From Malachius bipustulatus (lineage: Eukaryota; Arthropoda; Insecta; Coleoptera; Melyridae): 64,000 nt of DNA. Position 1 is the stretch's first letter; each line of letters opens with the position of its first letter. Positions 25,701 through 40,000 of the stretch are shown here, in pieces. Below the pieces are notes generated by a model that worked only from the letters and a program-made list of their open reading frames with translations, ran no database searches and was not told where the DNA came from. Location: the NCBI GenBank assembly GCA_910589415.1, contig OU342639.1, positions 32,124,268 to 32,188,267 of the forward strand, written 5' to 3'. The position numbers and the translations under genes are program-made.

Positions 25701-28015
25701 CCAAATCAAGCACAGACACGTGTTTCGTTCTACTGAAACTCATCAGTGTGCTGCATTCGGAGTATCTGGAGGATGCTGTCGGATGAACGGAAGCCGGGGC
25801 CTCTTAAGGCTAGAATTAACACGGAACTCCGTGTGGTGTAAATTAGAGCGACATCTAGCGGTCAGTTCAAAGAACTAACCGTGAGTTCACTCTAAATTGA
25901 TTGAAGTTCCAGACACTACCAATATTGGTAGTTGGAAGGCTCTGCTGTTGGATGCGGAAGCAAACTCTCTGGTTGGAGTTTCGGGCACTGCCAGCATGAC
26001 AACTGTTATGGGCGATGGAGGAATTCTCCGAACCCACCTAACAGGCTAGCAATTGCACTCTGTGTGCTTATACTCATTGACCTACAATTCACTATTTTTA
26101 TGAATTAAGAAGTTTTAGGCTCAAAGCAAGTTTTGTATTTAGGAAAATTATAGCGATCTCTCAAAAATAATTTAGTTTCGAGAGAATTTACTTAGAAGAA
26201 TTTACTTAGTTTTATCTTTTTTCTGTAAATATCGTACTGTAACTGCTCATAATTATTTTAATTGAAATGATTGAATTGTTTTATGTCTTCAGAGCGTACA
26301 AGCAGCAACAATACAAACCCAAATGGCTCTTTGTGTTCAGATGAAAACCAACCTTCATTTCTGGAAGCCAAAACTGTATATCTTCTTTTGCCAAAAAATG
26401 TACCTGTTTCGAGAGCGTCGAGATTGCAGTGGCTGCTCGACCACTTGAACTCCATAATCACTGTAAATAATCCACAAAAATTAGTAAGCCAATAAATGAA
26501 CCAGTTTAAATTATCGATTCCACATAATGATCATTTTCAGAATTCTACCTCAGATGAAATAGAAATCGCCTCCATATTGCCTAGAGAAAGTAATTCATCT
26601 AACTGTCGAAGATTCTTGGTAACTTGTCGTACTGAAGTGATGTTTATAGCTCATAGTTATCGTTTGGTTTACTGCTTAGATATGAGTCCATCCCAGGCAA
26701 TTATTGATAGTCAAAGGAATGAAGTTCTTTTCGATGCAATTCTCAATAATTTTACCTGCAGCCTTGAAGGATTACTGAAACAGGTCAGTTGCTGCTAGAT
26801 TTTTAACAATACGGCAATTAGTTTTTGGTTTTAATGTTTCTTTCTTTTTTCAGTTTATAATACCAGGAACTACAGTTGTGTTTCAGCCAAGTATATATCT
26901 AACGGTAATTGTTAATACTCCATTTTTTATAAGTCCAGCGCAACAAGTGCTAGTCAAAGGAATCCAAATATCATCTAGTAACCTACAAGAAGTACTAAGT
27001 TTTATAGAGAATTTATTTTATATATTTGAAGGAAAAATAGCAGATGTTTCTAGTATAGCACAAGATCAAATCGAACTTCAAAAGGTAATTAAATTATTGA
27101 TTTATGACTAAAATCTCTTAATTGGCGTTCATTTCAGAAATTAATCGAATCAGAAGAAAATGCAGAATTTAATTATCAAGCCGAAATTCCTGAAAAGGAT
27201 AGACATTTACCAAAAACATCAATGGTTTCACCTGATGCAAATTTCGTTAATATGTTACGATATTCTATGCTTGCCATATCTCTTCTTCCAGAAAATAGCC
27301 TTAGTCGTGAGTACATATCTGTAATATCACTGTTCCCTTTTTTTAAATTTTTGACAAAACAACTTTAGAATACTTTTTTACAAAACTATTGAATTGATAT
27401 TTTCTATGTTCTTGCAAAAGGACAATATAGAATTAGTTTTAATTAAATTCATATCCAAAAACTGTGAGGCTCATTTTTTTCAAACTTTTGTGAAGAAAGG
27501 TTCCAGAATATTTCGATATGATGTAGATGTCTATCTGGTGTGATACCTTTATGACCCGGACTCATCGTCCCATAATTTTAGCTAAATTGTCTTGAATTGT
27601 AGTGCTGTTATTAACTGGAGCAATTGACCACTAGTTGAAAAGCAGTAACCAGTGCATAACTATTAATGTCACAAAAAAAATCATTGTAAAAGTTGCTACA
27701 AGTAAAAAAATTGTGATTCTTCTAAGTAAAATTTACTAAAGTGATTGTAAACCTTTTCCAAAAGTTAATTACAAAAAATTAAATATTTTTATAGATATTC
27801 TAGTCATTACTGATGGTGTGGTTGCGATGCCAGATTCTAACATTATGGAGTCATTGTTGTATCAGTTACATTATGATGGCATAGCAGTTTCATTTTTAAA
27901 AGTTAGTTCTTTTTTTTATCCAAATATTAGTGCTGGTTATGTTTCATACAACGATTTGTTAAATTTTTTTGCTCATTCAACTATGGGCATTTCAATAGAC
28001 AACTGTGTGAAAATT
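22735..28015 (+). CDS. SZT2: SZT2 exons 1-6
   Basis: Exons: 22735-22789, 26293-26483, 26541-26783, 26854-27084, 27138-27306, 27795-28015. They encode an acidic N-terminus, then the conserved start TVYLLLPKNVPVSRASRLQW, the SPSQAIID segment, the FQPSIYLTV strand and the LVITDGVVAMPD segment, which looks like a von Willebrand A-like strand and turn. Intron 1 is 3.5 kb and contains two perfect hairpin elements; the next three introns are 53-70 nt and the intron before exon 6 is 488 nt. Confidence 0.9.
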
Positions 28016-31000
28016 GTAAGTATTGTTATTTCTCAGTTTTATTATATTTTAAATATTGCTTTAATTATTTTTAGAATGATGGAGATTCGATTATGAATAT
28101 ATATCATGAACTGTTTCTTCTCTGGAGTTTTCATACCAACAATAAACAATCTTTGATAATTTCTGGTGATCATAAGTTAAGGTCAGTTTATTTATTATCG
28201 TGTATAACTTATTGATTTTAAAGACTCCATATAATAGAGCTTTATACAGGTTGGTACAGGTTTTATTTACGGAAACGCCCATGGCGATTTAGTAATTTAA
28301 GAAAAAAGTTGATAAATAATTTCCCGGCCACTGACCAAACTACAATAAAACTCTCAAAAATGACGAGCTCTTGAATTTTGTACATTTATAATAGTAAAAG
28401 TTGAAACGCAGTGTGTATATTAACATTAACTATTATTCCAGCTATTATTACAACTGTAAAACTCCTGTACTGTTATTGAAAAAACAATCAGAAGATAATG
28501 TTAGTAGTTCTATTTTGTTTTTATTATCGAGAAGACTAAGAGAAGGTTTTACTGTTGACGTATGTGGTTGTTTTTATTATAGTCATAATTTTATTATTTT
28601 AAAAATCATTTTTCAGGTAATTTCAAATTTTAATGGACGACTAGACATAAGATTATGTCTGCAGTGGAAAAGCGACATATATATCCATTATAAATTATCT
28701 TCACAATGGCCGTTACTGAAAACCGCCACCCATTTCGAGGTCTACATTACTGGTACGTATTACTTTTGTTTTTAATTTTAGTTGATTTTTGTAATTTTTT
28801 TTTTTTTTTTGTGTTCTGTATAATAAATGTATTTTTTTTATTGATCGGTTGTTCGCCTGTCATATTTACATATTTACAATTGTCTGTGAAGTTGTAAAAT
28901 TTCGTTGTAACGATCCTGTCATACTGTGCCGCAGTATACATAGTGAGTGGCCGGCTTGAGAAGGGTCCAGTTTAATTAAGTGCATGCTGAAGTCATTAAT
29001 AAAAGAAAATATTTCATTTGCAAAATTGATCTTGTGAATTTAATACAATAATAAGAATGATGAACTAGCAGCAATTTTTCATTCTGAAAATTTTATAAAA
29101 AACAAACTCAGGTACCTACATGAAACTATCAAATTATATAGGGTGGTACGTGACTAATGTGACTACATGGGTTAAATGCCAGTTAGAGGATATAAGGAGT
29201 AGTTTAAATCTGTGACAACAAAACAGTTTTTTGTTTTCTGTTTGGGCTTATAATAATTTAGCAGGAATTTACAAAATTTGCAAAATTTAGCACGAACACT
29301 CCTCTAAAATCAATAATAAAAAAAAAGTGTTTAAGCACCCACCATTGACATATCAAATTTAACTTTTTTGTAAAATAAAAAACAGATTTGAAATCAAGTT
29401 GAACTCTAAATAGGATGTGTGTACTTATTATTAAAACTTCTTTTCAGCTCCGTATGAATTTCTTCATGACATAACTTGTATTTTAAAGAAAGACCAAAAA
29501 TCAGTGTTCCGACAAGCAATAATCGATAGATTTTGGATGCGACTGTCACAACTTTCATCCGGTGAACAACAATTGGCCCAGCAGTTGAGCTCTTTCCCTC
29601 AATCTTCCATGTGGTATACTCCTCCTGAAAGTATTAAAAATAGGATACCCGTTTTTGTTATTAATGGAACAAACGCTTTAGACAATGCGAAAATTTGTCT
29701 AACTGCGAGGTAGGTGTTCTAATAAATCATAATTCTTCATCATGGGATATACTTTTTTATTTTTTCAGTGATCAATCATTTCAGAAATTTGGTAATATGT
29801 GGCTACCTTTGTGTCAGCTGGAAACAACAAACTGGCGCAAGTGGCTGCATGTTCATAAAATATCTTTCATCTTGAAACACGACTATCCTTTACCTAAACA
29901 TTTACATTCCACTAATTCTTCACAGAGATATCAGGTAATTTTTTTAACCTTTTTTTTTCTCATCTCAAAATCTGTACAACTTGATTAAATCATTGTGACC
30001 TTTCACAAGAGACTGCATAATTCTTAAATTTGTTTGCCTGATGGATCTGATGACTTGTATTGTATTTACTTCGGTTGAAAAGGGAAAAATGCATGATAAA
30101 TGGAAATACGGTTTCTAATAGTTGAAATAAGACGTTTGTGAAATCTGACATAAGTCATTGTATTCAATAATTATTTTAAACTGAGGCTCACATTGAAATC
30201 TGTTCTTCTTGTACGTTAAAATTCTGGTCTGTTAGATTCTGAAATGCGGTCTTATGAATGAACTGAGACATGTTTATTATAGTGTATGGAATCTTTTAAA
30301 CAGATGAAAAAGGCAGAGTGAATGAATTAAGACTAACTTTACTAGAAATTGAATGAAAACGTGTCTACAAAATGAAACTATTTTTATTTTTCAGGTAGTG
30401 CAATGTCGTCAGGCAGCTGCGATTTTACATGAAATGTTGGCAAACTGGTGCTCTGTTATTTTAGTTGATAACCACACGTATGCAAAACTGTTACATAAAG
30501 AGCAAGACAAACCACCAGCTTGGTTTTGCATCTTCAGAATTAGTTCAAAACTTCCTTGTGCCGTGCTTAATATAGGATTCTCCACAAATACGCCAGGATA
30601 TATAAGACACAAAGTAATAACTCGGCTATTTTTTTAAAATCAATTATAAATAATTTAAAATTTTCTAGATATGTGAAGAACTAAAACATAACTTGTCCTC
30701 CTTAAAATACAAACCTGGACCATTTGCGTCTAAAGAAAAATTTTGTTGTGTATTGTTACAAAAACCGCTAGAAAAAATACTCATCCGGTAAGTTTTAAGA
30801 ACAGAAAGATGGTTTCAGTTTGATTTACTTTATCTATTCAGTTACGACAGAGTGCCGACTGATTTTACTACTGTAATTTTCCCTGATGGAACTCAGCCAC
30901 CTGACGGCTGTTCGGCTTATATACAGTGTCCACTGTCCGGGTCACTGTTTACAACGCTATCGAGGTATCTGTACCATAAACGCTGGATATGGAGCGCCAT

Positions 31001-34000
31001 GCTACCACCAAACCCACAACTCACAAATACGGCTGTGTCTAGAATTTTAAGCAGCTTAACAAGGTCAGTATAACATTGTGATATTTTTCATTGTCCAGAT
31101 TAAAAATATTGAAAGTACCAAATGACATGTGTCAGAAAATTTGTCACAAGTTCTTTAACAGAGCATCCTCAGTATTATAAATATGTTCCAAACTTTACAC
31201 GCACACTGTTAACTATTTTTTTTCTTTTGGCTTCAAATAATTCAGTATGCGACTAAAAGAAGGTTTTCGTTTTGTCCATTCTTCTTCTGGTATCATAACT
31301 ATGGCTTTGGAACTGTGGATGGACACCGGATCATGTTGTATGGTTCAGTATGTGATATTCCCAGCTCATCGATCGTTACATGACGAGTTCGTCGGTGGTT
31401 CTGAAGAGGATCACGATTTAGATTTTGATTTTGAAAGCGAACTCCAATTGATTACTGAAGTATGGATCGAACCTCAGTATGGTCGAGTCGTTCCAAGTCG
31501 AAATCGTATCAGTTATATGGATCATAAGCTATATTACGAACTCGCAGATACAGTAAGTGATTGTTTGTTTGTTTCCTTTTCATGAGGATCTTTTTTGTAT
31601 GCTTCAATATTTTATTTACAGAATGTGGGCCAAAAAGTTTTCACAATTTTTTCCTGAATTTAAACTCAGACCACAGATCTGTGTGAATAAAAGATCAGTA
31701 CGTTGCGAATTTTTTGGTTGACATTGTATGACACTAAAATTGTAATTCTGTTGAGAAGTCTTTGAGAAACTGAGTAAGCTTTTAAAGTGACTTCTAAATT
31801 TCAGATTAGCCAAGTAGATAAGGATTGTATAAACACATTATTGACAATGGAGCATTTAAGTTTAATGTGCCAAGAAAAAATATATTTAAATTCTAGTATG
31901 TATTGTACTACTGTCCCTCCAAGTACTAAAGGTCCTGTTCGAAGAATGAGTAAACAAATTAGTTCAGATGCTTCCACTGCAAATGACAAAAGGTATTTTA
32001 TCAAATAGTGTAATAAAAAATAATAATAAAATGAATATCTTTTAGGCCTCAGTGGTATCCATTGGTCACGCCTAGAATCGAACACATTCCTTTCAATTTC
32101 AATCCAATAGGACTGCTACATTTATGCCAAAATATTGAATTATTATTTTCCATGTTCCTGGAAGGAATCGACTCGGATTATCAACTGAACATCAAAGAAA
32201 AACCAAATTTGTTACTCTTACAAAGAATTCAGGAGCATCTCTTGTTACTTCACGATCAAGAATTAGAGCTGAGCCAAAAAGATTGTTATTCGTTCACAAA
32301 AGAAATCTTAGATAGACATAAAAACAATCATCCCAGTTTTTGTCCTGTCGGTAACACACCTACAGGTAATTTTTTTTTAGCTTTAAAAAAAATAGGTTTA
32401 TGCTATTTTATACATTCCTATCAGCAAAATTTTGCATATATAACTTGAGACTGTGCTTTTTATGAAATTTTGCTTACCGGTTATCCGACGCTATTAACTG
32501 ACGATTAACCGGTTAACGTTTTAAGTTTTCAGCAGTAAAAATACATTTTCTTTAAATTTTAGAGAGGGAAAACCTAACAATGAACTTTTAAATTTCCCAA
32601 TCCATAAAAAACGTATAATGTGCACACGGTCATGGATTCAAGCGAGCAAATTAGCTCCACAGTAGGCCTGCAGATAGTAACTAATTTTGATTTGATATTA
32701 GGCTATTACCACTCAAGCTTAACCACTAACCACCATCATAATAGAAGATTTGTCATCTTTTGAAGTGTTGAAGTTTATTGTTGGGAATTTCAAATTTCCT
32801 GCCTTGAAAGAGATTTGCTACGATAAATTAAATTCTCTTGCTAGTATTTCTCCTAATTCTCTTTGAGGCAAATTATTCCAGTTTATCGATTTTGAAAAAA
32901 AAAATGTAGCAAAATAAATTTAGGAGATTATAAAACAGTTAACCTGTTAACCGGCACAGCCCTAGTAATATTTTTTCCCTTTTTACTAAGATTCCTAATT
33001 CCTGAAAAGTTTCTTTACTTTTAACTAATTTCAGGTCTTCAAAACCCTAATGACGAAAGAACTTCTTGTCAGTGGCGTTGTTTTTTGAAAGCGATATCGG
33101 TGACTCATATAATCCTTACGTTCATACCGACTACTTTATCTGACATCGAACTTCTTGTCAAGAGCAACAAAACCACAGTTCCAGAAAGTCTGGAAAGTGA
33201 AGGAGAAGTTTCTGATGAAAATAGTAATTGCAGTGATGTTCCTATTAAAGTGTCAAACTCTTTAACTCTCCCAATTTATGTATTCGATTGCCCGTTGTCG
33301 GTTTTAGTGAACGCGTATGTCAACAATTATAAAGTAAATGTGAATAAAGATATTTGTGAAGATCATCGTTTCAAATACAGCGATGATACTCAAGAAGATT
33401 GTATCAAGTAAGAAGCTCTTTTTTATAGAAATAAAATTTTTATTATATTTCTTATTTTTTTAGATTGAAAGATGTCGGTGTGGATGACAACAGGAATGAA
33501 GATCACGAAAAAAAGCACACAATAAAAAATCATTGCAAAGGACTAATCATGACTCATTCGAAATGCTTTACAACGTCCATTTTTACCTCATTACATAGGC
33601 ATTTATATGTTCATCCAACCGATGTGCAATCTTGTATGGATCAGTGTGAGGAGCATATTACTGAAATTGATATTACAGATTATTTAATGGTAATTTTTTT
33701 TTTTTTTTGTCAAACTAATAATAATCGAATTAAATGTTTCTATGTTGCAGGCAGTTTGTGGCCATATTAAATATTCTGAAAGTGACAAAATCGAATTACA
33801 ACTGCTCAATATGCCCCAACCATGCCGTGATTTGAAATCATTACACGGTTTAATCAAGGAAAAATTCTTTTTAATTGTCGCAGAAGATTTCAGTCCCATA
33901 CCGACCAACACGGAGTTCTATTTTTGTCGTGACTCGGCTGAAAAATTGAAAGAAAACGTATCGGTGCCTGATAGCGATGATGAATTTTCTAACAGTCCCG

Positions 34001-37000
34001 AAAGTAATGAATTCAATATGATGTCTCAAGGATCTTTGCTGTTCGGCCAGAGAAATCCTGTTGATGACCTCGACCTTGAACGTAGAGACACAAATCCTCT
34101 GTTTTTACATTTCATTATTACCATTCGAGTAGAAAATGTCGTGTCTAATATATCCGTTCAAGTCATTCCAACTTGCTTGGGTGAATTAATGCAAGCTTTG
34201 GTGGTTTACATGCCTGCTATTGAAAAATCTAAACTGAAGATAACCTTGGACATTTTTTGTCTTTCGTTACCTAAAAGCGTTCAAAGCGTAATCGAAGGAT
34301 ATTCATCGCAAGGATTAAGAACAACATCCTTTTGTTCTGATGGATTTCTACCTAGTCTTAATAGATCTATTTCTGAAACAAGTTCAGATTCAGAGTAAGT
34401 ATTTTAAAACACTTCTTATATATTTTTTTTTTATAAATAGCACTCCTGTCGTAATATCCAATAGACCTACTTTTTGTTCCTATCGTATTTTTAATCGAAC
34501 CGCCTCAGACCGCTTCTAGAACAAGTTTGTTATTGACTTTTTGATTTCCATTCCTGTAACATTTGAGGCAGTAGTAGCTTCTAGACACCCCCAATGATAA
34601 CTCGAGCTTTACTTTTATGGCCGAGATTTCCGCTTAAGTATTTCCTCAAGATTTCCTCATACGTGCTCATTCTATACTATGACCCACTTTCTTTAAACGC
34701 GTTCACTGCGAACTCGTGTGATTATGTATATAAAATCTCATTGAATCAAAAGTATAGTACGCAGCTGAGATGTTAGACCCGCAAAGCTTCTCAATAATTT
34801 CATTTTTTAGTTACAACGATTTAGAGCCGTTCCTTCATTTTCTCGAGTACCAACGAAGATCGATAATCACACTTCGAGATGAAGTAAGTCTGTTATTTAT
34901 GTAAATGAATAGGGACTTAATTATTAAGTCATGTTTTTTCAGATTCGGTGGCTTTTGAGGGATGAAATTTGCACTGCATTATTAGACGTTTATCCAGTGA
35001 CAACCGAAACTCTTAATTTCGTTATAAACCACGTCAATGACAGTAAAGGTAGAACATCCTGTTATTTGGATGTAATAAAACTTAATTTTGTATATGGTTT
35101 TGAAAGAAGTTATGAAAAATTTTTAAATGTAAGTATTAATTTCAATTTAAATAATTTGTTCATAGTCATATGTAAATTTTTATAGGAATTTACGGGAATT
35201 CACATACCTTGCTTCAAGATATGTCAGGAAGATGATCTATACTATCTCGGAAAAGATCAAACGTTTGTTGACCTGAATCTGACGACTAGCTCGGATCCGA
35301 ATGATAAAAATTCAGATGTATCGTTTGGCGAACTCAGTGAAAATTATAAAAGTTCCTGTAAAAGGACTTCAAATGTAGAAGATGGAAGCTGCGAAAGTGA
35401 ACACGATATAGACATCATCGATGAAGAACCAGAATCTGAACGTAAAAGTGAATTGAACACTGTAATTGCGAATAAAGAAATCCTGAAGATCAAAAATGAA
35501 GAACTAGAAATTTGCAAAACTGAGCAAGCGGAAAGCGTAACAATCGATCCGAAAGGAGAAAAATGTAGTACAAAACTGGGTACCGAAATTGAACACAAAC
35601 TAGAAATTGAGACCATGCAAAAATTAGAACACAATGCCGAATCAAACTCTTTAAGTAAAGTCTGCGACGTCGAGCCTGTAAATGAAGAAATGCAGTCGAG
35701 TTACATGTCGAATTTCACTACTGAAAGTATCTCAGACACTGACTGTGGTAGGTAACATCTAATGTTTTTGGCTTCAGTTTAATGTCTATTTGTGATGTTT
35801 AATTTTATTAGCAGGTTATGAAGAAGACATAAGCGAAGACTACGAATGTTACGATTGGCTGATAACTTTAGGTAGTAGAAGAATACATTTACCGAACTTT
35901 TGGCTTATAATGAAAATTGCTCAAGAGTCCATTACAATATATTTTCACTGCAGGTAAATTTAAGTTTTCTTCTTAATTCATTTCTTTATATAGAGGCTGG
36001 TTTTCAATTTGAAGGTTTTTGGAACTCCCCACAGCACATGTTGGACTTTATTTGGAAGTACAAAAACTAGTGAAGGAAAGTATTCGTGATCTTTGCAAAC
36101 GTGTCAATCAGTCGTTACTGCTGCAATCTTTGTATGAAACGAGAGTTTGCAGTAATTTATTGGAACTTGACGACACTTCAGATTGGGGCTGTGATTCAGG
36201 TTCTATATCTAGAAATGCCTCCTTTAGCCGATTAAGGAGCATGGATGGTAATTAATTTTTGTTGTTGCGCATGTTTTTGTATTCGTGTTATATGTTATGA
36301 ATAAAAATGTTATGTTTGTTTGCCTTATTAACTGATCTCAGTAGGTACTCTGTACTTTAAGTCATTAATTTTCATGTCTATTTTTGTCTGTTTGAATTCT
36401 GCTTTGTTATTACTAATACAACTTTTTCATTTAAATAAAGAGACTAAAATTAAATCGTTTGCTTAAAAAAAAAACGGCACTTTCGTTTATACCAGAAGTG
36501 CCAACATTGAATTCCATTTCTCGAGGTGGAGGTTCATCGACATCCTTTCTGAAGAAACTACGTTGTTTGTTTTCTGGAACTCCTATTACACTGCACACTG
36601 CATAAATTGACGGCATCTTAGAAAATAATCAATAGAAGATTAGGGCGTCGTCACCTTTGAAAATAATGAACCAAGAAGTGAACCTTTGATTTTCACTGAA
36701 TTACTTTATAAGTATACCATTGACAATACCTGTAAAATAATTATTTCAAATTGGAAGAAATGTCGCTGGATATGGGATAATAGCAAAACTGAAAAATGTC
36801 ACAAAAAATTTTTTCGTCCGTGATAACTCACCCAAGATGATTTCAGAAAAAGAAAGAAATTGTTCAGCTGTGTGTGTTTCTGCCGCTGGCATGAAATCAG
36901 TGTTTTTCTATGATCTTCAAGCTAAAAATGATTTTTTTGTATACTTATATGTATGTAGACATGGTGATGGTCCATTAGAAGTTTCTGGAGATCCAGTCGT

Positions 37001-40000
37001 GAGAAAATTTGTACTTCCGTGTAACCAATCTAAATCTATCAGGTTAAAATATTTTTTAATAAATATATTATACAATAAGTTTATATCAACCCTGTATATT
37101 ATTACATTTTCAGGCTTAATGAGAAAATTCAATGATAATGGTTTCTATAGTGAGAGTTTATAACAAGTTTATGGGTCACGAGTAAAAATCGCAATTTTCA
37201 ATCTTTAAAGTAGTTTACATCCAAAAAGGCTTACATGTCCCTATTTCAACTTTTCATGTACTATTTTATACATTTGTAATATTTTGGATTCTTTATTTTT
37301 ATTCTTCATCACTGTTTTTATTTATTTTTGTGTGAAAAGTTGAAATAAAAAAATGTATGCCTTTTTCTTGTTATATGAAAATTGCAATTTTTGTTTGTTT
37401 ATAAGTATAAAATATCGACTCATTACCCTCCATTTGAAATAATGAAGTTGGTGAAGTGGCAATTAGTTAAAAATAGTCTAAGATGAACGATTTTGATTGG
37501 TTTTAATTAAAACTTCAAATTTATGTTTTTTTGGTAGTCTGAAATGACAAAATTACAGATCAAACTGACGATGAGTACCCAAGCTCAGTGTCTCTGCCTG
37601 AGGCTTCTCTTAACTTTAAACCAGGAGATTTCAGCTGTCCGGTCGTTTGGGAAACTCATTTCGTTTTACATCCGAGGATTCGAAACGCCAAACCGGGTGT
37701 TTTGAAAGGAATCATTTCCCTGAAAAACACCTTGGAAAAATTTTCCGTCTCTAATCGTACCAACATGTTTGTTTACCGAGATAACAGAGGCAATGTCTTT
37801 TATTTGAGGTATATTTTTATAGTTTTTTTGTGTTTATTTCTCTATATTTTATCGACATTTTACAGGCTTTACGAAATGAGGAGTGGTAATACAAGTCGAA
37901 TGACTTTGAGACCTATTGATTTGTCTGATCAAATAGTTTCTAGAAGTCCTTCAATTGTTTCTTTACCGCTTGGACAAAATAGAGGCATGACAAGTTCAGA
38001 ACAAAGTATTTGCTCTACCATTTTGGTAAGTATTTTTATTAACGTAGAAAATATGTTTGCTTCCCTAGCATAGTTTCTCCCCTTTCAAAGATCCAATCGA
38101 TTTAAATTTGTGAGAAAAGCAAGAGACCGGTTGGTTTGATTGAATCCCATCAATCTTGCCATGCGTAGTCCCATCCAAATCCCATTTAAAACGTGCTGAA
38201 CATAATATGTAAATCAGTTTGTGCACTATTAATAATCGATCAGCAACAATTCTGATGCTTTATAAATAATTTTCTTAGTCCGATATTCGTCCTCGGGTAC
38301 GTTCTTTCGGGGAAAAAGATACCAAAGAGAATTCAGATGATGATACGCTGGTCTTGAAAGTTCATGGAATAACTGAAGCGGGGACAGACGTCCAGTGTGA
38401 TCTTGTTCAAGTATTGCAGAATAGGCTTGATGATGCTGTTTTAGAAATTTTAACAGTGATGCTGGCTAGAAATACAATGTGTCCGTTAACACCTGAAGAT
38501 GTACATTTTATGCAGAAACCTTTCCGATATCCTGAGATGATTATCAGGGTATGAAATTTTATTGTTTATTGTTGGTGCAATTATTGTTATTGAATTGTTT
38601 CATAATTTTAGCTATCTGTGCAAGAATTTGCCGTAAAATGGCAAGATTCTTTCATACCATACTTGAGACAAAATTTATTGCAGTTCTTAAGTATCCCAAA
38701 ATATGCGGACAATAAATCTCATTATCATTTAAAGGTAGGTAATTTTTTTAAATGTAAAAAATTATTTTTAGTGATTATTTATTATTTTTATTTAGGATTA
38801 CACACAAACAGAATCAGTGAATACAACTGCAAGCGAAGAAAATATTTTTATTTACAACCAGAGTCAAGCAGTCCCGTCTGGAAGAAGAGGGATAGCTTGT
38901 ATAGCAGTAGCCTTGATAGCAAATTCAAAAACTAATGTTTCAGTTGACTTGGAAGATACTTTCAAAAATTCTTATCTGAATAAAAACTTTCGGAGTATTG
39001 TGCAATCTGAGGTCATAGAATCTGGAGGTTAGTGTTGTAGTTATTTTTATTCAAAAAGTAACCAATCTCAAGATGCAAATATTTTGTTTATTACCTAATG
39101 TTAATTCTTTTATTAGGTTCTGTTTCAAATTCTTATCTAGAATTTAGGATATGGCAGCAAGGTAAAGTAAATATTTTAACTCTGTGTGACAAACTTAAAG
39201 CAGCCACTAGTCAAGCTCTATGGGACATAATAATTGAACACTATCTGTTGAATCAGCCTCTATGTGAAGATAAAACTCAAAAAGAGAGGCCAAAAATTCA
39301 GCCCGTAACAATTGAAGATATGGATTTAGATATTACATCAGCTGAGGTTGAATTCAATTGTGTTTTAGACCCTTTGAAAGAAAGCATTAATAAAAAGTTT
39401 GCCCCTCATCACATAAAAAGAATTGATCCTTTCTTATTACCGAGAAAAAGAAATAAAAACGTTATTCCTCCGAATTCTAGAACGAAGAGATCGATAACTT
39501 TCGAGAATGATGAGCAAGAGAGTAATGGCAGAAGTGTTCCCAACAGTGAAAATTTCAAGCCGGTCAAAGTGAATTCGTTCGAAAGTGGCGATGATGGTGT
39601 CCTTTGCGACGCTTATTCAAGATATTTACAACCGTGGCTTGAATTCGGCACAACCCTTTCCGTACCTTCCGTTAAGAAACATAAAATTAACTTAACGAAC
39701 CATTTACCCAACGTTATAGTCAAGGAATTATTGAATTTCATTCAAGATTCGCCAAAAGCTTTCCAAGCAATTCCGACGTATCCTCTGAAAATGTGTTCGG
39801 CAGATGTTTTTGAAACTTTCTATTCTTCAAATCTCTTGACAAAATGTATCATAATATCGAGAAATCTAGAGCATTGGAAATTATTAACATCAAATGTGGG
39901 AGCCCAATTTTTAGACATTTTTAGCCCACAAACTCTGAAACATGTACAGAAGTTTACTCCCGTTCTGAACAACAATCGCTTGATCCCAAGGCAAAAAATT

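Noticed and set aside
25591..25878. Open frame of 95 codons in the spacer and left arm of the 25.5-kb hairpin
   Set aside because: Composition looks protein-like in more than one frame, but I recognise no family and the arm is duplicated inverted, so I treat it as part of the element.
28747..28941. Minus-strand Lys-rich open frame
   Set aside because: It is the complement of a poly-T intron tract in SZT2.
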